A stretch of DNA of 64,000 nt from Rubripirellula sp. (lineage in GTDB: Bacteria > Planctomycetota > Planctomycetia > Pirellulales > Pirellulaceae), in the NCBI GenBank assembly GCA_029213145.1, contig JARGNK010000019.1:8120-72119 (forward strand), written 5' to 3'. Below are positions 48,477 to 57,204 of the stretch, in pieces (the stretch's first letter is position 1; every line of letters begins with the position of its first letter). Below the pieces are notes generated by a model, which ran no database searches, was not told the origin of the DNA, and was given only the letters and a program-made list of their open reading frames with translations. The position numbers and the translations under genes were made by a program.

Positions 48477-49535
48477 TTAATGTTCCAGCAGAAACTTGAC
48501 CGTCATCTTTAACGCTTTTTCGTCATTCATCAGGAAGCTGTGCAGGACAGGAACAATTTCGAGCGACTCGGAACCATCCAGCTTCGCTTCCTCGACACTG
48601 ACAACGAAGTCACTGCTTCCATCGACTAAAGGATTTGTGATGGGGAGGCTCGAAACATCGCCAGCGATGATCATGAAGGGAAAGGGTGGTGTTGCCAGTT
48701 CTGTGACAAAGGTTTCCCATTGGGGTCCCAGTTCTAGCCCGCCTTGGCCAGTCAGCCATCCGTACAGGCCAGTGGGAGCAAGTCGCCGTGAGATGGCAGC
48801 GCCCTGGTTAGGTGGGCCCAGCATGACCATTGAATGACAGCGACCCAACAGTTGCTTTGGGTCATCTTGCTGTAATCGTCCGATCAAATGTCGCACGACG
48901 ATGTTTCCCATGCTGTGCCCAACAAAGCTGAACTGTGTGTTTGCTGGCAGGTCTTCCAGGACCTCTTTGAGTGCTGCGCTGTGGTCGGCGATGGATTCGC
49001 GAGTGCTCGCGTATGCAAAGCGAATGACATCCGGACGACCCTCTTTTGCCATTGCCGTAGCAATCGGTTTCATGGAGTGATGCGTACGCATCAGTCCATG
49101 CAGCAAAACGGTGTAGTGTTTCGGTTTGCCCAGAACGCGAGGATTCGGTTTCAGTTTGTCAAGAATCATGTGGCATTGTTTCTCGGAACCCCAGCCCCTT
49201 CTGACATCGCTCGGATCGAGAACGCGCCAATGTTCGGTCAACGCATTCTGTTGGATTCGATAGCCATCCCGGTAGCAGTGATCGGTCCACAACTGGGTTC
49301 CGCCGCCCGTCTTCAATGCCAAGTTGAAGCGTGAGGTGGTCTCAGCATCTGTTGCGTTTTCCTGGTCTTTCTTGTTTTGCTCGTTGTCTTTGGGGTCTGC
49401 CAAGTTCCTCTCCTCACCGGCAATTTGCGATTCATCCGCACAAAGTCGTCGGCCACGGTTTAAATTTCCTAGACCAGAAGTGATGGCGAACATCAATCCC
49501 AATACGAGCAGTTTGCTTTGAATGGACAGTCTCAT
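48477..49535 (-). CDS. Exported alpha/beta hydrolase (lipase-like)
   Basis: About 352 residues from ATG 49535. An upstream ATG at 49640 overlaps the exonuclease gene by eight bases and adds 35 residues before the signal peptide, so 49535 is preferred. The signal peptide is MRLSIQSKLLVLGLMFAITSGLG. The serine-hydrolase nucleophile is in FVGHSMGNIVVRHLIG, and LHGLMRTHHSM supplies the oxyanion loop. A catalytic His is likely in LHSFLMNDEKALK near the C-terminus and an Asp in DGSSDFVVSVEEA. It resembles the PGAP1/lipase-type serine hydrolases. The role is probably lipid or ester hydrolysis outside the cytoplasm. Confidence 0.85.
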   Translation of the reverse strand: MRLSIQSKLLVLGLMFAITSGLGNLNRGRRLCADESQIAGEERNLADPKDNEQNKKDQENATDAETTSRFNLALKTGGGTQLWTDHCYRDGYRIQQNALTEHWRVLDPSDVRRGWGSEKQCHMILDKLKPNPRVLGKPKHYTVLLHGLMRTHHSMKPIATAMAKEGRPDVIRFAYASTRESIADHSAALKEVLEDLPANTQFSFVGHSMGNIVVRHLIGRLQQDDPKQLLGRCHSMVMLGPPNQGAAISRRLAPTGLYGWLTGQGGLELGPQWETFVTELATPPFPFMIIAGDVSSLPITNPLVDGSSDFVVSVEEAKLDGSESLEIVPVLHSFLMNDEKALKMTVKFLLEH

Positions 49536-49632
49536 GGGAAAGGTCACGGTCGAGGGGTGTGGTGGAAAATCGGCAGCATGGAAAGATAAGCCCGAAATAA
49601 AGATGAGCCCGAAATACTGACAGCGCTTCGTA

Positions 49633-50631
49633 TCACGCATCCCCAGAGACGATCAAGCCGAAGAATTCGTCTTCTGCCACGATTCGGACAGGATTTTCGT
49701 CGGATTGGGGAGAATTGAGCCGGTGTTGTTCCACGGATTCACCTTCGCCGATCACGATCAGGTCAGTTTGATGGTCGATTTCCTGTTGAATTTGGCCTCC
49801 CAACCGTCTGGTGAGCATTTGTGCCTCTTCTGCACTGCAACGCTGCAGGCGGCCGCTGATCACGATTTGCATGCCTGACAAAGGTCGAATGAACTCTGCT
49901 CGCACCAGTAATCGCTGCAGATCGACAGGGGTGTGTTGCGGGCTGGGGCGTTCTGCCAATTGGTTGGGATAGAGAAAAGGAAGTGGTGCGGACGCTTCCT
50001 TCGCGGTCGCCTTAGCCGCCGCCGCTCGCGGGCGAATTCGACCGGTTGGACCCTGATAGCCCCAGCCACCGGCAGATCCGCGACGCAGCTTCAGCCGTTT
50101 TTCCAGGTCGGGAAGTGAAGTTGCTTCTCGGTCGATACCGGCTGCCAACAAAATCTTTGCGCAGGCAATCGAATCTTCGAGTGCATCGTGGTGGCGGAAC
50201 CGGATTCCAAGCCACTCTGCAAGCGGTTTTAGGCCGTAGCGACGGTGATGAGGCCATGTTCGGCGGGCAATCGCACGGGTACAAGTGAAATGTAGTTCAG
50301 GGATCGATTGACGATGGGATCGCAAGCACGCGAGGAGTACTCCGATATCAAAACTCGCATTGTGTGCGACCAAGCAATCGTCGCTTAGCGTTTCAGAGAT
50401 ATCTGCCCAAAGTTCACCAAAACTCTGCTCTGATTGAACTTGTTCCGGCGTGATTCCGTGGATTCGAATGTTGCTGTGACTGAAGTACAGCGGCTCTGGA
50501 CGGATCATCCACATCCGGTTGTCGACCATTTCCCCATCACGCACCCGAACCGCGGCCAATTGACAGGCGCTATCAGGCCTGCGGCTGGCGGTTTCGAAGT
50601 CGATTGCTGTGAAATTCGCCGCAAAATCCAT
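49633..50631 (-). CDS. DnaQ-like 3'-5' exonuclease with C-terminal BRCT domain
   Basis: A 332-residue protein combining a DEDD exonuclease and a BRCT domain. Motif I AIDFETA (Asp11, Glu13), motif II CLVAHNASFDIGVL and motif III HHDALEDSIACAKIL (His...Asp) define a DEDDh-type (DnaQ epsilon-like) exonuclease. The C-terminal segment (about 255-332, MQIVISGRLQRCSAEEAQMLTRRLGGQIQQEIDHQTDLIVIG) is a BRCT domain like that at the end of DNA ligase LigA. BRCT often binds phosphopeptides or DNA ends, so a repair or end-processing role is plausible. It is upstream of a lipase-like gene on the same strand. Confidence 0.9.
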   Translation of the reverse strand: MDFAANFTAIDFETASRRPDSACQLAAVRVRDGEMVDNRMWMIRPEPLYFSHSNIRIHGITPEQVQSEQSFGELWADISETLSDDCLVAHNASFDIGVLLACLRSHRQSIPELHFTCTRAIARRTWPHHRRYGLKPLAEWLGIRFRHHDALEDSIACAKILLAAGIDREATSLPDLEKRLKLRRGSAGGWGYQGPTGRIRPRAAAAKATAKEASAPLPFLYPNQLAERPSPQHTPVDLQRLLVRAEFIRPLSGMQIVISGRLQRCSAEEAQMLTRRLGGQIQQEIDHQTDLIVIGEGESVEQHRLNSPQSDENPVRIVAEDEFFGLIVSGDA

Positions 50632-50910
50632 GTCTGATACTTTCCTGAAGGCGTCATCCCTGCACCGTGATCTGCTTGATCATACGGCCCTATTCTATGG
50701 CACCGGCCTGACCCTGGGCAGCCGAATCCAAGCTGGCATGGGGCGAAGGGAGGCCGCATCATTTCGCTGCCCTCGAGTTCTGCGGAGCGATCCAAGGCGG
50801 AATAGCAGGCCAGAAAGCCAAGTCTCACACAACCAGATGACAGGCAGGTTAGAATGGAAACCTGCCTGGTCCCTTCCGTCTCGCCCCTTTCTGTTTCGAT
50901 TGTTCCGATC

Positions 50911-51888
50911 ATGAAACGACCTCAGTTTGTCCTCGGCATGGCTTCTCTGTTGATTGGAAGTTCTTTGGCAATCGCCTGCAATGTGCCTGTGTTCCGTTAC
51001 GCGTTGGAGCGTTGGCCCGCTGATTTGTACGAGATTGTGGTCATTCACGACGGGCCATTCTCCGAGGCGGATCAAGCAACGTTTAATCATCTCGAGAACT
51101 CGGATCATCTGTCGACGGTTAGCGCGAACTTTCGCGTTCGAGCGATTTCGGCTGACAAAGTAAAGGATCCGCAGCTCATGAAATTGTGGAGTTCCAGGGC
51201 CGAACGTGATCGGCCGTTGGTGATCACGATGTACCCGCGTAATGCCCGCGAGGTACCTGACCGAATCGTGGGGGTGATGCCACTTTCGGATCAAGTGGTT
51301 GATGCTGTTGTGGATTCGCCTGTTCGGCAGAAGCTCGCAAAACAATTGCTGGCTGGCGATTCGGCAGTCTGGGTGTTTGTGCCTTGCGGTGATGCGGAGC
51401 AGGACCGAACGGCTCTGAAGATGTTGGAATTGCAGATGCAACGGAACCAAGAAGAATTGAAGTTGCCTCCACAAGACGAAATCGAATCAGACGAGTTCTT
51501 TCGGGCGGATAATCCCATCGAGTTGCGGTTGAGTTTTTCGATGGTCACGCTGGACCGCACGGACGTCAAAGAACGGTTCTTGTTGCAGATGCTGCTGGGC
51601 AGTGAATCGGATCTTGAAACACTAGACCAGCCGATGGCATTTCCTGTCATTGGCCGAGGACGTGTTTTGTATGCGTTAGTCGGCAAAGGAATCTTTCCGG
51701 ACACCATTGAGATGGCATCCAGGTTTGTCGTGGGTCCTTGCTCATGCCAAGTGAAAGATCAGAATCCGGGGTTCGATCTTTTGATGGCGATCGATTGGGA
51801 TAAAAAAATGGGTGGTTCGAAACTCAGTCGTGAGGCTACCCAGCAATCCTCCAAGCCGATCTTGATTGAGATTCCACCCGGAAAATAG
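50911..51888 (+). CDS. Planctomycete lipoprotein, unknown function
   Basis: About 325 residues from ATG 50911 (an in-frame start at 50854 adds residues ahead of the signal peptide). The start MKRPQFVLGMASLLIGSSLAIAC suggests a lipoprotein with Cys23 as acylation site. The mature part has NVPVFRYALERW, a cysteine pair FVPCGDAEQ and CSC in VVGPCSCQVKD, and alternating alpha/beta segments resembling a thioredoxin-like or ABC-type accessory protein, though I cannot name the family. The metallohydrolase gene begins 31 bp after the stop. Confidence 0.75.
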   Translation: MKRPQFVLGMASLLIGSSLAIACNVPVFRYALERWPADLYEIVVIHDGPFSEADQATFNHLENSDHLSTVSANFRVRAISADKVKDPQLMKLWSSRAERDRPLVITMYPRNAREVPDRIVGVMPLSDQVVDAVVDSPVRQKLAKQLLAGDSAVWVFVPCGDAEQDRTALKMLELQMQRNQEELKLPPQDEIESDEFFRADNPIELRLSFSMVTLDRTDVKERFLLQMLLGSESDLETLDQPMAFPVIGRGRVLYALVGKGIFPDTIEMASRFVVGPCSCQVKDQNPGFDLLMAIDWDKKMGGSKLSREATQQSSKPILIEIPPGK

Positions 51889-51919
51889 CAGCGAATTTCA
51901 CTACTCTTTCTGGTTGCCC

Positions 51920-54400
51920 ATGATCATGGTTCGGCTTCTCGCCAGCGTTGGTATCTTGCTCTGCGCGCTTAGTCCAACCGTCGCACAACACCGTGTGAAG
52001 GTCAGAATCTCGGACGAGGTATCAGGAGAAGCTATCCCAGCGCGTGTCTATTTGCGCAGGGTTGATGGCAAGACTCCCTATTTCTTTGAGTCGACATCCG
52101 CGGAGGGAACTGCGGTCCGCTACGAGAAACAGAACTGGATCAATCAGGCGTCGGTGGAGTATCACACGACGATTTCGCCACATCCGGCGATGGCGATTGT
52201 TCCTGCTGGGAAATACGAACTGGTTGTGGAACACGGTAAGACGTACTTTCCCCATCAGCAGATGATCGATGTGGCAGATGACGTCGATGTCTCGGTTTCG
52301 TTGCGAAGCTGGATCGACATGGCAAAACGTGGGTGGTACAGCGGTGATCTACACATTCACCGGTCCATTGATGAACTCAAAAACATTGTCTTGGCCGAAG
52401 ATCTGAACGTCGTATTTCCACTGACGCAATGGGTCACGTTGGCGGATACACCACCTTCGTCGGGTAACAAAAATATCGTGGGCGATTTGCCTCGCGACTT
52501 AGTGAAGGTCGATGCTCAGCATGTAATTTGGCCGTTGAGCACGGAGTATGAGATCTTTTCGGTGGGCGATCGGCGGCACACTTTGGGAGCCTTGTTTGCG
52601 CTTGGGCATCAGCAACCGATTCAGGAAACCGTTCCACCATGGAAACCAGTCGTTGATTCGCTGCGAAAGTCAGACTCCTCGGTTCTGTTCGATTTGGACA
52701 AAACCGCCTGGCCGTTTGCGATGACGTTGCCCGTGATCGTGCCAGATGCGACTTACGAATTGGCCAATAATCACATGTGGCGAGCAGATTTTGCGTTTCG
52801 TGACTGGTACACGCCGACACCGAATTACATGCAGCCGCCATTCGGTGGCGTTGCAGGTGATGAACGTGACTGGATCGATTTCACTTGGGGGATGTACTAC
52901 ACCCTGTTGAATGCCGGTTTTCGAATGCCACCTTCGGCTGGAACGGCCAACGGGGTACATCCGGTGCCGGCAGGTTTCGGTCGCGTTTATGTTCATCTGC
53001 CCGAGGGCTTCGATTATCAAAGTTGGAAACGCGGATTGCAGTCAGGTCGTAGCTTTGTGACAACCGGTCCGATGGTGATCGCGACGGCTAATAAAAGGTC
53101 GGCTGGTCACACTTTTCGAATCGATAAGGTGGGAGCCGAAATTGCGTTGTCGATCGAAGTGATTTCCGAGCAGCCCATTACGTTCGGTGAGGTCATCGTC
53201 AATGGCTCGCCTGAGCATTTGTTGCGAGTGTCGAACAAGCAGCTTCCGTCCGGCGGTTACAGAAGTCTGATCGAGCAGACAATCCGGCCCACGAAGAGCG
53301 GATGGTTTGCGATTCGTTTTTTTGAGGACCGGCCCAATGGGCGAGTCCGCTTCGCGCACACGGCACCCTGGTATGTAGAACTCGGCGATCAACCAGTGCG
53401 ACCAAGTTGGGAAGAGCGTGAGTATCTGATTACTCGGATGAAAAATGAGCTGCAACGAAGTCGTGGTATCGTTTCTGCGGAGGCAATCGAGGAATACGAG
53501 CTTGCACTTGCCTACTATCAAGTACTCGAGGTCGATGACCAGTCAGAGCAAATCGCTAGAACCGCCAGGCCATTGAATCAGCATCGTGATCGCTGGCTGC
53601 GTAACATGGTCGTTGACCATCGTTTTTCCGCCGGCGAAGTGCGAGCCGCGACAGGATTAACGATCGAGGCAGCGGCGAGTGAAATTCAGCGATTGGCCGG
53701 CGAGAAACCTGTACCCTCGTCCGAGGTGCGTGTTCTTCCCTATCCAGGTGGTCGGCACCCCCGGCGCGGCTTTTTGGATGGTGCGATCGATCCTCAGCGT
53801 GACACCAAAATAAGTGTATTCGCTCCATGGAGCGAAGGTGGTTATGCCGTGATTGATGTTCCCGAAGCGATCTTTTCGAATCTCGGCCTGACCTATCTTG
53901 CGCACACCCACATACCAACGATCTGGTCAGGAAATTCGATTGAGCTGGAGCCCATTGAGTGGGAAATTGTGGGAGATGACGAGTTACGTTATCAGCGAAC
54001 CTTGCCCAACGGAATCCGATTTGGAAGCGAAGTCAGCTCGGAAGACAATGTCGTCCGAATGGAGATGTGGCTTCATAACGGCACCGACCAAACTCTGACG
54101 GGAATGCGATCCCAAGTCTGTGTCATGTTGAAGGGATTGATCGGTTTCAATTCCAAGCGACGGCGAGAAGCTGTTGTGCGAGGGCCGCTGATTGCGATCA
54201 AAGCCGACCATGAAAATCGTTGGGTCATTACGGGCTGGGAGCCGAATCACCGAGCGTGGGCCAACCCGCCGGTGCCCTGCATTCATTCCGATCCCATTTT
54301 TCCAAATTGCGGCCCTGGCGAAACGGTTCGTGTCCGTGGTGCGATGTGGTTTTACCAGGGACACGATATCGAGAAAGCGCTTCTGCAGTGTGAATTGTGA
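51920..54400 (+). CDS. Exported CehA/McbA-type PHP metallohydrolase
   Basis: About 826 residues from ATG 51920 (in frame from 51866, but the signal peptide MIMVRLLASVGILLCALSPTVAQ fits the later start). The region about 20-130 is a beta-sandwich. The PHP-type motif GWYSGDLHIHRS (about 151-162) is the signature metal-binding start of the CehA/McbA family, with later Asp/His in the central region (ARFAFRDWYTP, GERDWIDF). The C-terminal 250 residues form another beta-rich domain. CehA/McbA enzymes cleave phospho- or carbamate esters, and substrate here is unknown. Confidence 0.8.
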   Translation: MIMVRLLASVGILLCALSPTVAQHRVKVRISDEVSGEAIPARVYLRRVDGKTPYFFESTSAEGTAVRYEKQNWINQASVEYHTTISPHPAMAIVPAGKYELVVEHGKTYFPHQQMIDVADDVDVSVSLRSWIDMAKRGWYSGDLHIHRSIDELKNIVLAEDLNVVFPLTQWVTLADTPPSSGNKNIVGDLPRDLVKVDAQHVIWPLSTEYEIFSVGDRRHTLGALFALGHQQPIQETVPPWKPVVDSLRKSDSSVLFDLDKTAWPFAMTLPVIVPDATYELANNHMWRADFAFRDWYTPTPNYMQPPFGGVAGDERDWIDFTWGMYYTLLNAGFRMPPSAGTANGVHPVPAGFGRVYVHLPEGFDYQSWKRGLQSGRSFVTTGPMVIATANKRSAGHTFRIDKVGAEIALSIEVISEQPITFGEVIVNGSPEHLLRVSNKQLPSGGYRSLIEQTIRPTKSGWFAIRFFEDRPNGRVRFAHTAPWYVELGDQPVRPSWEEREYLITRMKNELQRSRGIVSAEAIEEYELALAYYQVLEVDDQSEQIARTARPLNQHRDRWLRNMVVDHRFSAGEVRAATGLTIEAAASEIQRLAGEKPVPSSEVRVLPYPGGRHPRRGFLDGAIDPQRDTKISVFAPWSEGGYAVIDVPEAIFSNLGLTYLAHTHIPTIWSGNSIELEPIEWEIVGDDELRYQRTLPNGIRFGSEVSSEDNVVRMEMWLHNGTDQTLTGMRSQVCVMLKGLIGFNSKRRREAVVRGPLIAIKADHENRWVITGWEPNHRAWANPPVPCIHSDPIFPNCGPGETVRVRGAMWFYQGHDIEKALLQCEL

Positions 54401-54570
54401 TTGTGCGAGTCGGTAGCCTCGGTTACGGATACATTGCGGTACGTTCAGCTCTTGCAATAGCAAGAAAATGCGCTACGTTCTGGTCTGTGCTGTTGCGATA
54501 TTCATTGCATTTTGACTTTGACGTAGTGGATAAAAAATCGAATGGTGATCGCTTGATGTCGTTTCCATCC

Positions 54571-54586
54571 CCACGCTCTGGCGTGG
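54571..54586. repeat. Short palindrome (REP-like) upstream of methyltransferase
   Basis: The arms ccacgc (54571-54576) and gcgtgg (54581-54586) enclose tctg. The surrounding sequence resembles the cccacgc...gcgtgg extragenic palindromes seen in various bacteria. It lies about 30 bp before the TTG start of the methyltransferase. It could be a degenerate REP element or a protein-binding site. Confidence 0.5.
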
Positions 54587-54614
54587 CAACCAGAATCCTA
54601 GCGGGAGCAGGGCT

Positions 54615-56279
54615 TTGAATCTCCAATCAAATCGGATTCATCAGGGCGACTGCGTCGAAAAGCTGGCGGAGCTGCAGGAGGGATCCGTGGACCTCGTGTT
54701 TGCCGATCCACCCTTCAATATCGGCTACGAATACGACATCTACGATGACCAGCAGTCGAGCAAAGATTACTTGACGTTTTGCGAAGACTGGATTCGTGGT
54801 GTCCATCGGGCCTTGAAGCCGAACGGGACATTTTGGCTGGCGATTGGAGACGAGTACGCCGCGGAATTAAAAGTCCTCTCGCAGCAAGTTGGGTTCCACC
54901 CGCGAAGTTGGGTGATTTGGTATTACACATTCGGTGTCAATTGCGCGAAAGGTTTCAGTCGCTCGCACACGCACCTATTTCATTTTGTCAAAAATCGGGA
55001 CGACTTTACTTTCAACGGTGAAAACCCTGCGGTTCGCGTTGCTTCGGCGCGGCAGATGGTTTACGCCGATTCGCGAGCCAATTCGAAAGGTAGGCTGCCA
55101 GACAACACGTGGATCTTACGGCCTCAGGATGCTCCACCACCCAGCTTTTCGACCTCTCACGATACTTGGTTTTTTTCTCGTGTTGCCGGCACATTTAAAG
55201 AGCGTGAGGGATTTCACGGATGTCAAATGCCGGAGCAATTACTGGGCCGCATCATTCGCGTGTCGAGTGATCCCGGTGATCTTGTGGTGGATCCGTTCGG
55301 TGGCAGCGGTACCACGTTGACGGTTGCCAAAAAACTCGGGCGGCGATTCATGGGGTTTGAATTGTCCAAGGAGTATGTCACGCACATTTCGAAGCGGTTA
55401 GAAGACTGTGAAGTTGGAGATCCATTGGATGGCGCTGCCGATCCACTGCGTAGTGCTCCCAAGACTTCCCAGGGAAAACGAAAGACGAAGTTTCGCAATG
55501 GGCGACCACTGATCCCGTTAACGGATGAAATTGAAGCGGCAGTGATTGAGGCGTTTGCGGAAACTTCTGAAGGTTATTCGGCTGATTACCTGCTGTGCCA
55601 GCCGGAGGTAGGAAAAGCCTTTGTTCAAGCCTGCCGCGCAAAGTCGATACCGGGTGATCCGCGGATATGGAATACGTTTTTGTTGAGGATTCGTAAGTCA
55701 GGGAAGTTGCCAGGATCGACGAAGCTAGGGACCCGTTTGTCAACGGCTCAGATGGATCCCTATAGCGACGCTAGCGAAGCAGCGATGAAGCTAATCGGAA
55801 TCGACTATGGCATGACACTCGATGAGATGCTTTGCACACCGCATGCAGCCGAGGAATTTGATCGACTGGCAGCGATGTTGGCCCCCGGTTACTCGCCGCT
55901 GGAATATCGTTGGGCTGCGATATCGCTTCGAAAACGCGCGACGACCAAGCGATTGCGTCAAGTTGCAGTCGATCAGCGAGAGCGGTGGCAGCAGCAGTCG
56001 ATGCCCTCCCTGGAAGGAATCGAGGACTGCTTGAGTAGTGAGTACGAGTGCCCAGGAGTGTATGTCGTTTCCGGCGACGAACCGCTGTACGTTGGTGAGA
56101 CTCGTAACTTACGTGACCGCTTTGAGAAATTGGTCAATACGGAAACCTGGGCTCGTTTTTCTCCAAGACACGTCCACGTTTGGAAGCTTGACAGCGAACA
56201 AGACCAGTTTGGTTTAAGATCTTACCTCGTTCGTGAGCAAAAGCCTTTGCTCAATTCTGCGTTCTTGCAAATCGAGTAA
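54615..56279 (+). CDS. DNA methyltransferase with C-terminal GIY-YIG-like domain
   Basis: A 554-residue protein starting TTG 54615 with GGGAGCAGGG just upstream. The N-terminal 275 residues are a beta-class N6-adenine/N4-cytosine methyltransferase: motif IV DPPFNIGYEYD (Asp31-Phe34) comes before motif I, VVDPFGGSGTTLTVAKKLGRRF (Gly-rich loop 228-233). Residues about 285-475 are an uncharacterised helical linker. The C-terminus (about 477-554) carries GVY (481-483), YVG (492-494) and Arg502, the layout of a GIY-YIG nuclease domain, ending REQKPLLN. At the usual catalytic Glu position I read Arg535. If this is right, cutting may be lost and the domain could serve in DNA recognition. No separate specificity or endonuclease gene is adjacent; the lyase gene starts 3 bp later. 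Target sequence is unknown. Confidence 0.85.
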   Translation: MNLQSNRIHQGDCVEKLAELQEGSVDLVFADPPFNIGYEYDIYDDQQSSKDYLTFCEDWIRGVHRALKPNGTFWLAIGDEYAAELKVLSQQVGFHPRSWVIWYYTFGVNCAKGFSRSHTHLFHFVKNRDDFTFNGENPAVRVASARQMVYADSRANSKGRLPDNTWILRPQDAPPPSFSTSHDTWFFSRVAGTFKEREGFHGCQMPEQLLGRIIRVSSDPGDLVVDPFGGSGTTLTVAKKLGRRFMGFELSKEYVTHISKRLEDCEVGDPLDGAADPLRSAPKTSQGKRKTKFRNGRPLIPLTDEIEAAVIEAFAETSEGYSADYLLCQPEVGKAFVQACRAKSIPGDPRIWNTFLLRIRKSGKLPGSTKLGTRLSTAQMDPYSDASEAAMKLIGIDYGMTLDEMLCTPHAAEEFDRLAAMLAPGYSPLEYRWAAISLRKRATTKRLRQVAVDQRERWQQQSMPSLEGIEDCLSSEYECPGVYVVSGDEPLYVGETRNLRDRFEKLVNTETWARFSPRHVHVWKLDSEQDQFGLRSYLVREQKPLLNSAFLQIE

Positions 56280-56282
56280 CTG

Positions 56283-57203
56283 ATGTACCAGCCACCGCTG
56301 CGAGGTTTAGTCGCAGCCACAACAACCCCACTCGCCGAAGATGGTTCTGTCAAGTTGGGTGAAATTGGTCCGACAATGGACCGCTTATTGGTGTCGGGAG
56401 TCCGCGGCTTCTATGTGTGTGGAAGCACCGGAGAAGGGATGTCGTTGACCAGTGAGGAACGCCGTGCCGTCGTGGAAGAGACGGTGCGATGTGTCGACGG
56501 CCGTGCCCCGGTTATTGTTCAGGTTGGTCATAACTCGTTGGCTGAAGCAAACCGATTAGCGGTGCATGCGGAGTCGGTTGGCGCGGACGTGATTTCGGCA
56601 ACTTGCCCCTCGTATTTTAAGGTGGCTGACGCCGAAGCACTTTGCCAGTGTATGCAGCAGATCTCAAGCGGAATTGAGCTGCCCTTTTACTACTATCACA
56701 TTCCAGCTTTGACCGGTTCGCCGATCAACATCGTCCAATTCATGGATTTGGCGGTGGATCGAATCCCTACGCTTGCCGGACTGAAGTACACCGCGCCGAT
56801 GTTGCATGACTACCAGAGTTGTCTGCATGCCGGTGGCGGTCGGTACGATGTCGTTTGGGGATGTGATGAGATGCTGTTGGGCGCCGTAGCAACCGGCGCG
56901 GCCGGTGCAATTGGTAGCACCTACAATCTCGCCGCGCCGCTCTACCAGCGTATCGTTTCCGCGGTCGAGGCTAATGATTTGGCGGCCGCTCGCGATCTAC
57001 AGTACCACAGTGTTCAGATGGTCGAAGTCATGCAGCAATATCCGTTTCATGGTGCGTTGAAACAGATGATGGAAATGCTGGGAATGTATGGTGGACCGTG
57101 CCGATTGCCGCTGCGAGCGTTGTCTAGTGAGGAATCGGATCAGTTGCGTTCGCAATTGACATCGATTGGATTTTTCGATTGGTGTGGCATGGCTGAGGGT
57201 TGA
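56283..57203 (+). CDS. nanA: N-acetylneuraminate lyase-type (NanA/DHDPS family) aldolase
   Basis: A 306-residue class I aldolase of the DHDPS/NAL family. The phosphate/pyruvate-loop GSTGEG is at 47-52, the catalytic Tyr lies in [11 protein letters not shown] (Tyr138) and the Schiff-base Lys168 is in LAGLKYT. The IPALTG and YYYH pattern matches N-acetylneuraminate lyases more than dihydrodipicolinate synthases. It would split sialic acid into N-acetylmannosamine and pyruvate. The next gene, which starts 1 bp after its stop, encodes a mutarotase-type kelch domain fused to a sodium symporter, in keeping with sialic acid uptake. Cytoplasmic. Confidence 0.9.
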   Translation: MYQPPLRGLVAATTTPLAEDGSVKLGEIGPTMDRLLVSGVRGFYVCGSTGEGMSLTSEERRAVVEETVRCVDGRAPVIVQVGHNSLAEANRLAVHAESVGADVISATCPSYFKVADAEALCQCMQQISSGIELPFYYYHIPALTGSPINIVQFMDLAVDRIPTLAGLKYTAPMLHDYQSCLHAGGGRYDVVWGCDEMLLGAVATGAAGAIGSTYNLAAPLYQRIVSAVEANDLAAARDLQYHSVQMVEVMQQYPFHGALKQMMEMLGMYGGPCRLPLRALSSEESDQLRSQLTSIGFFDWCGMAEG

Positions 57204-57204
57204 A

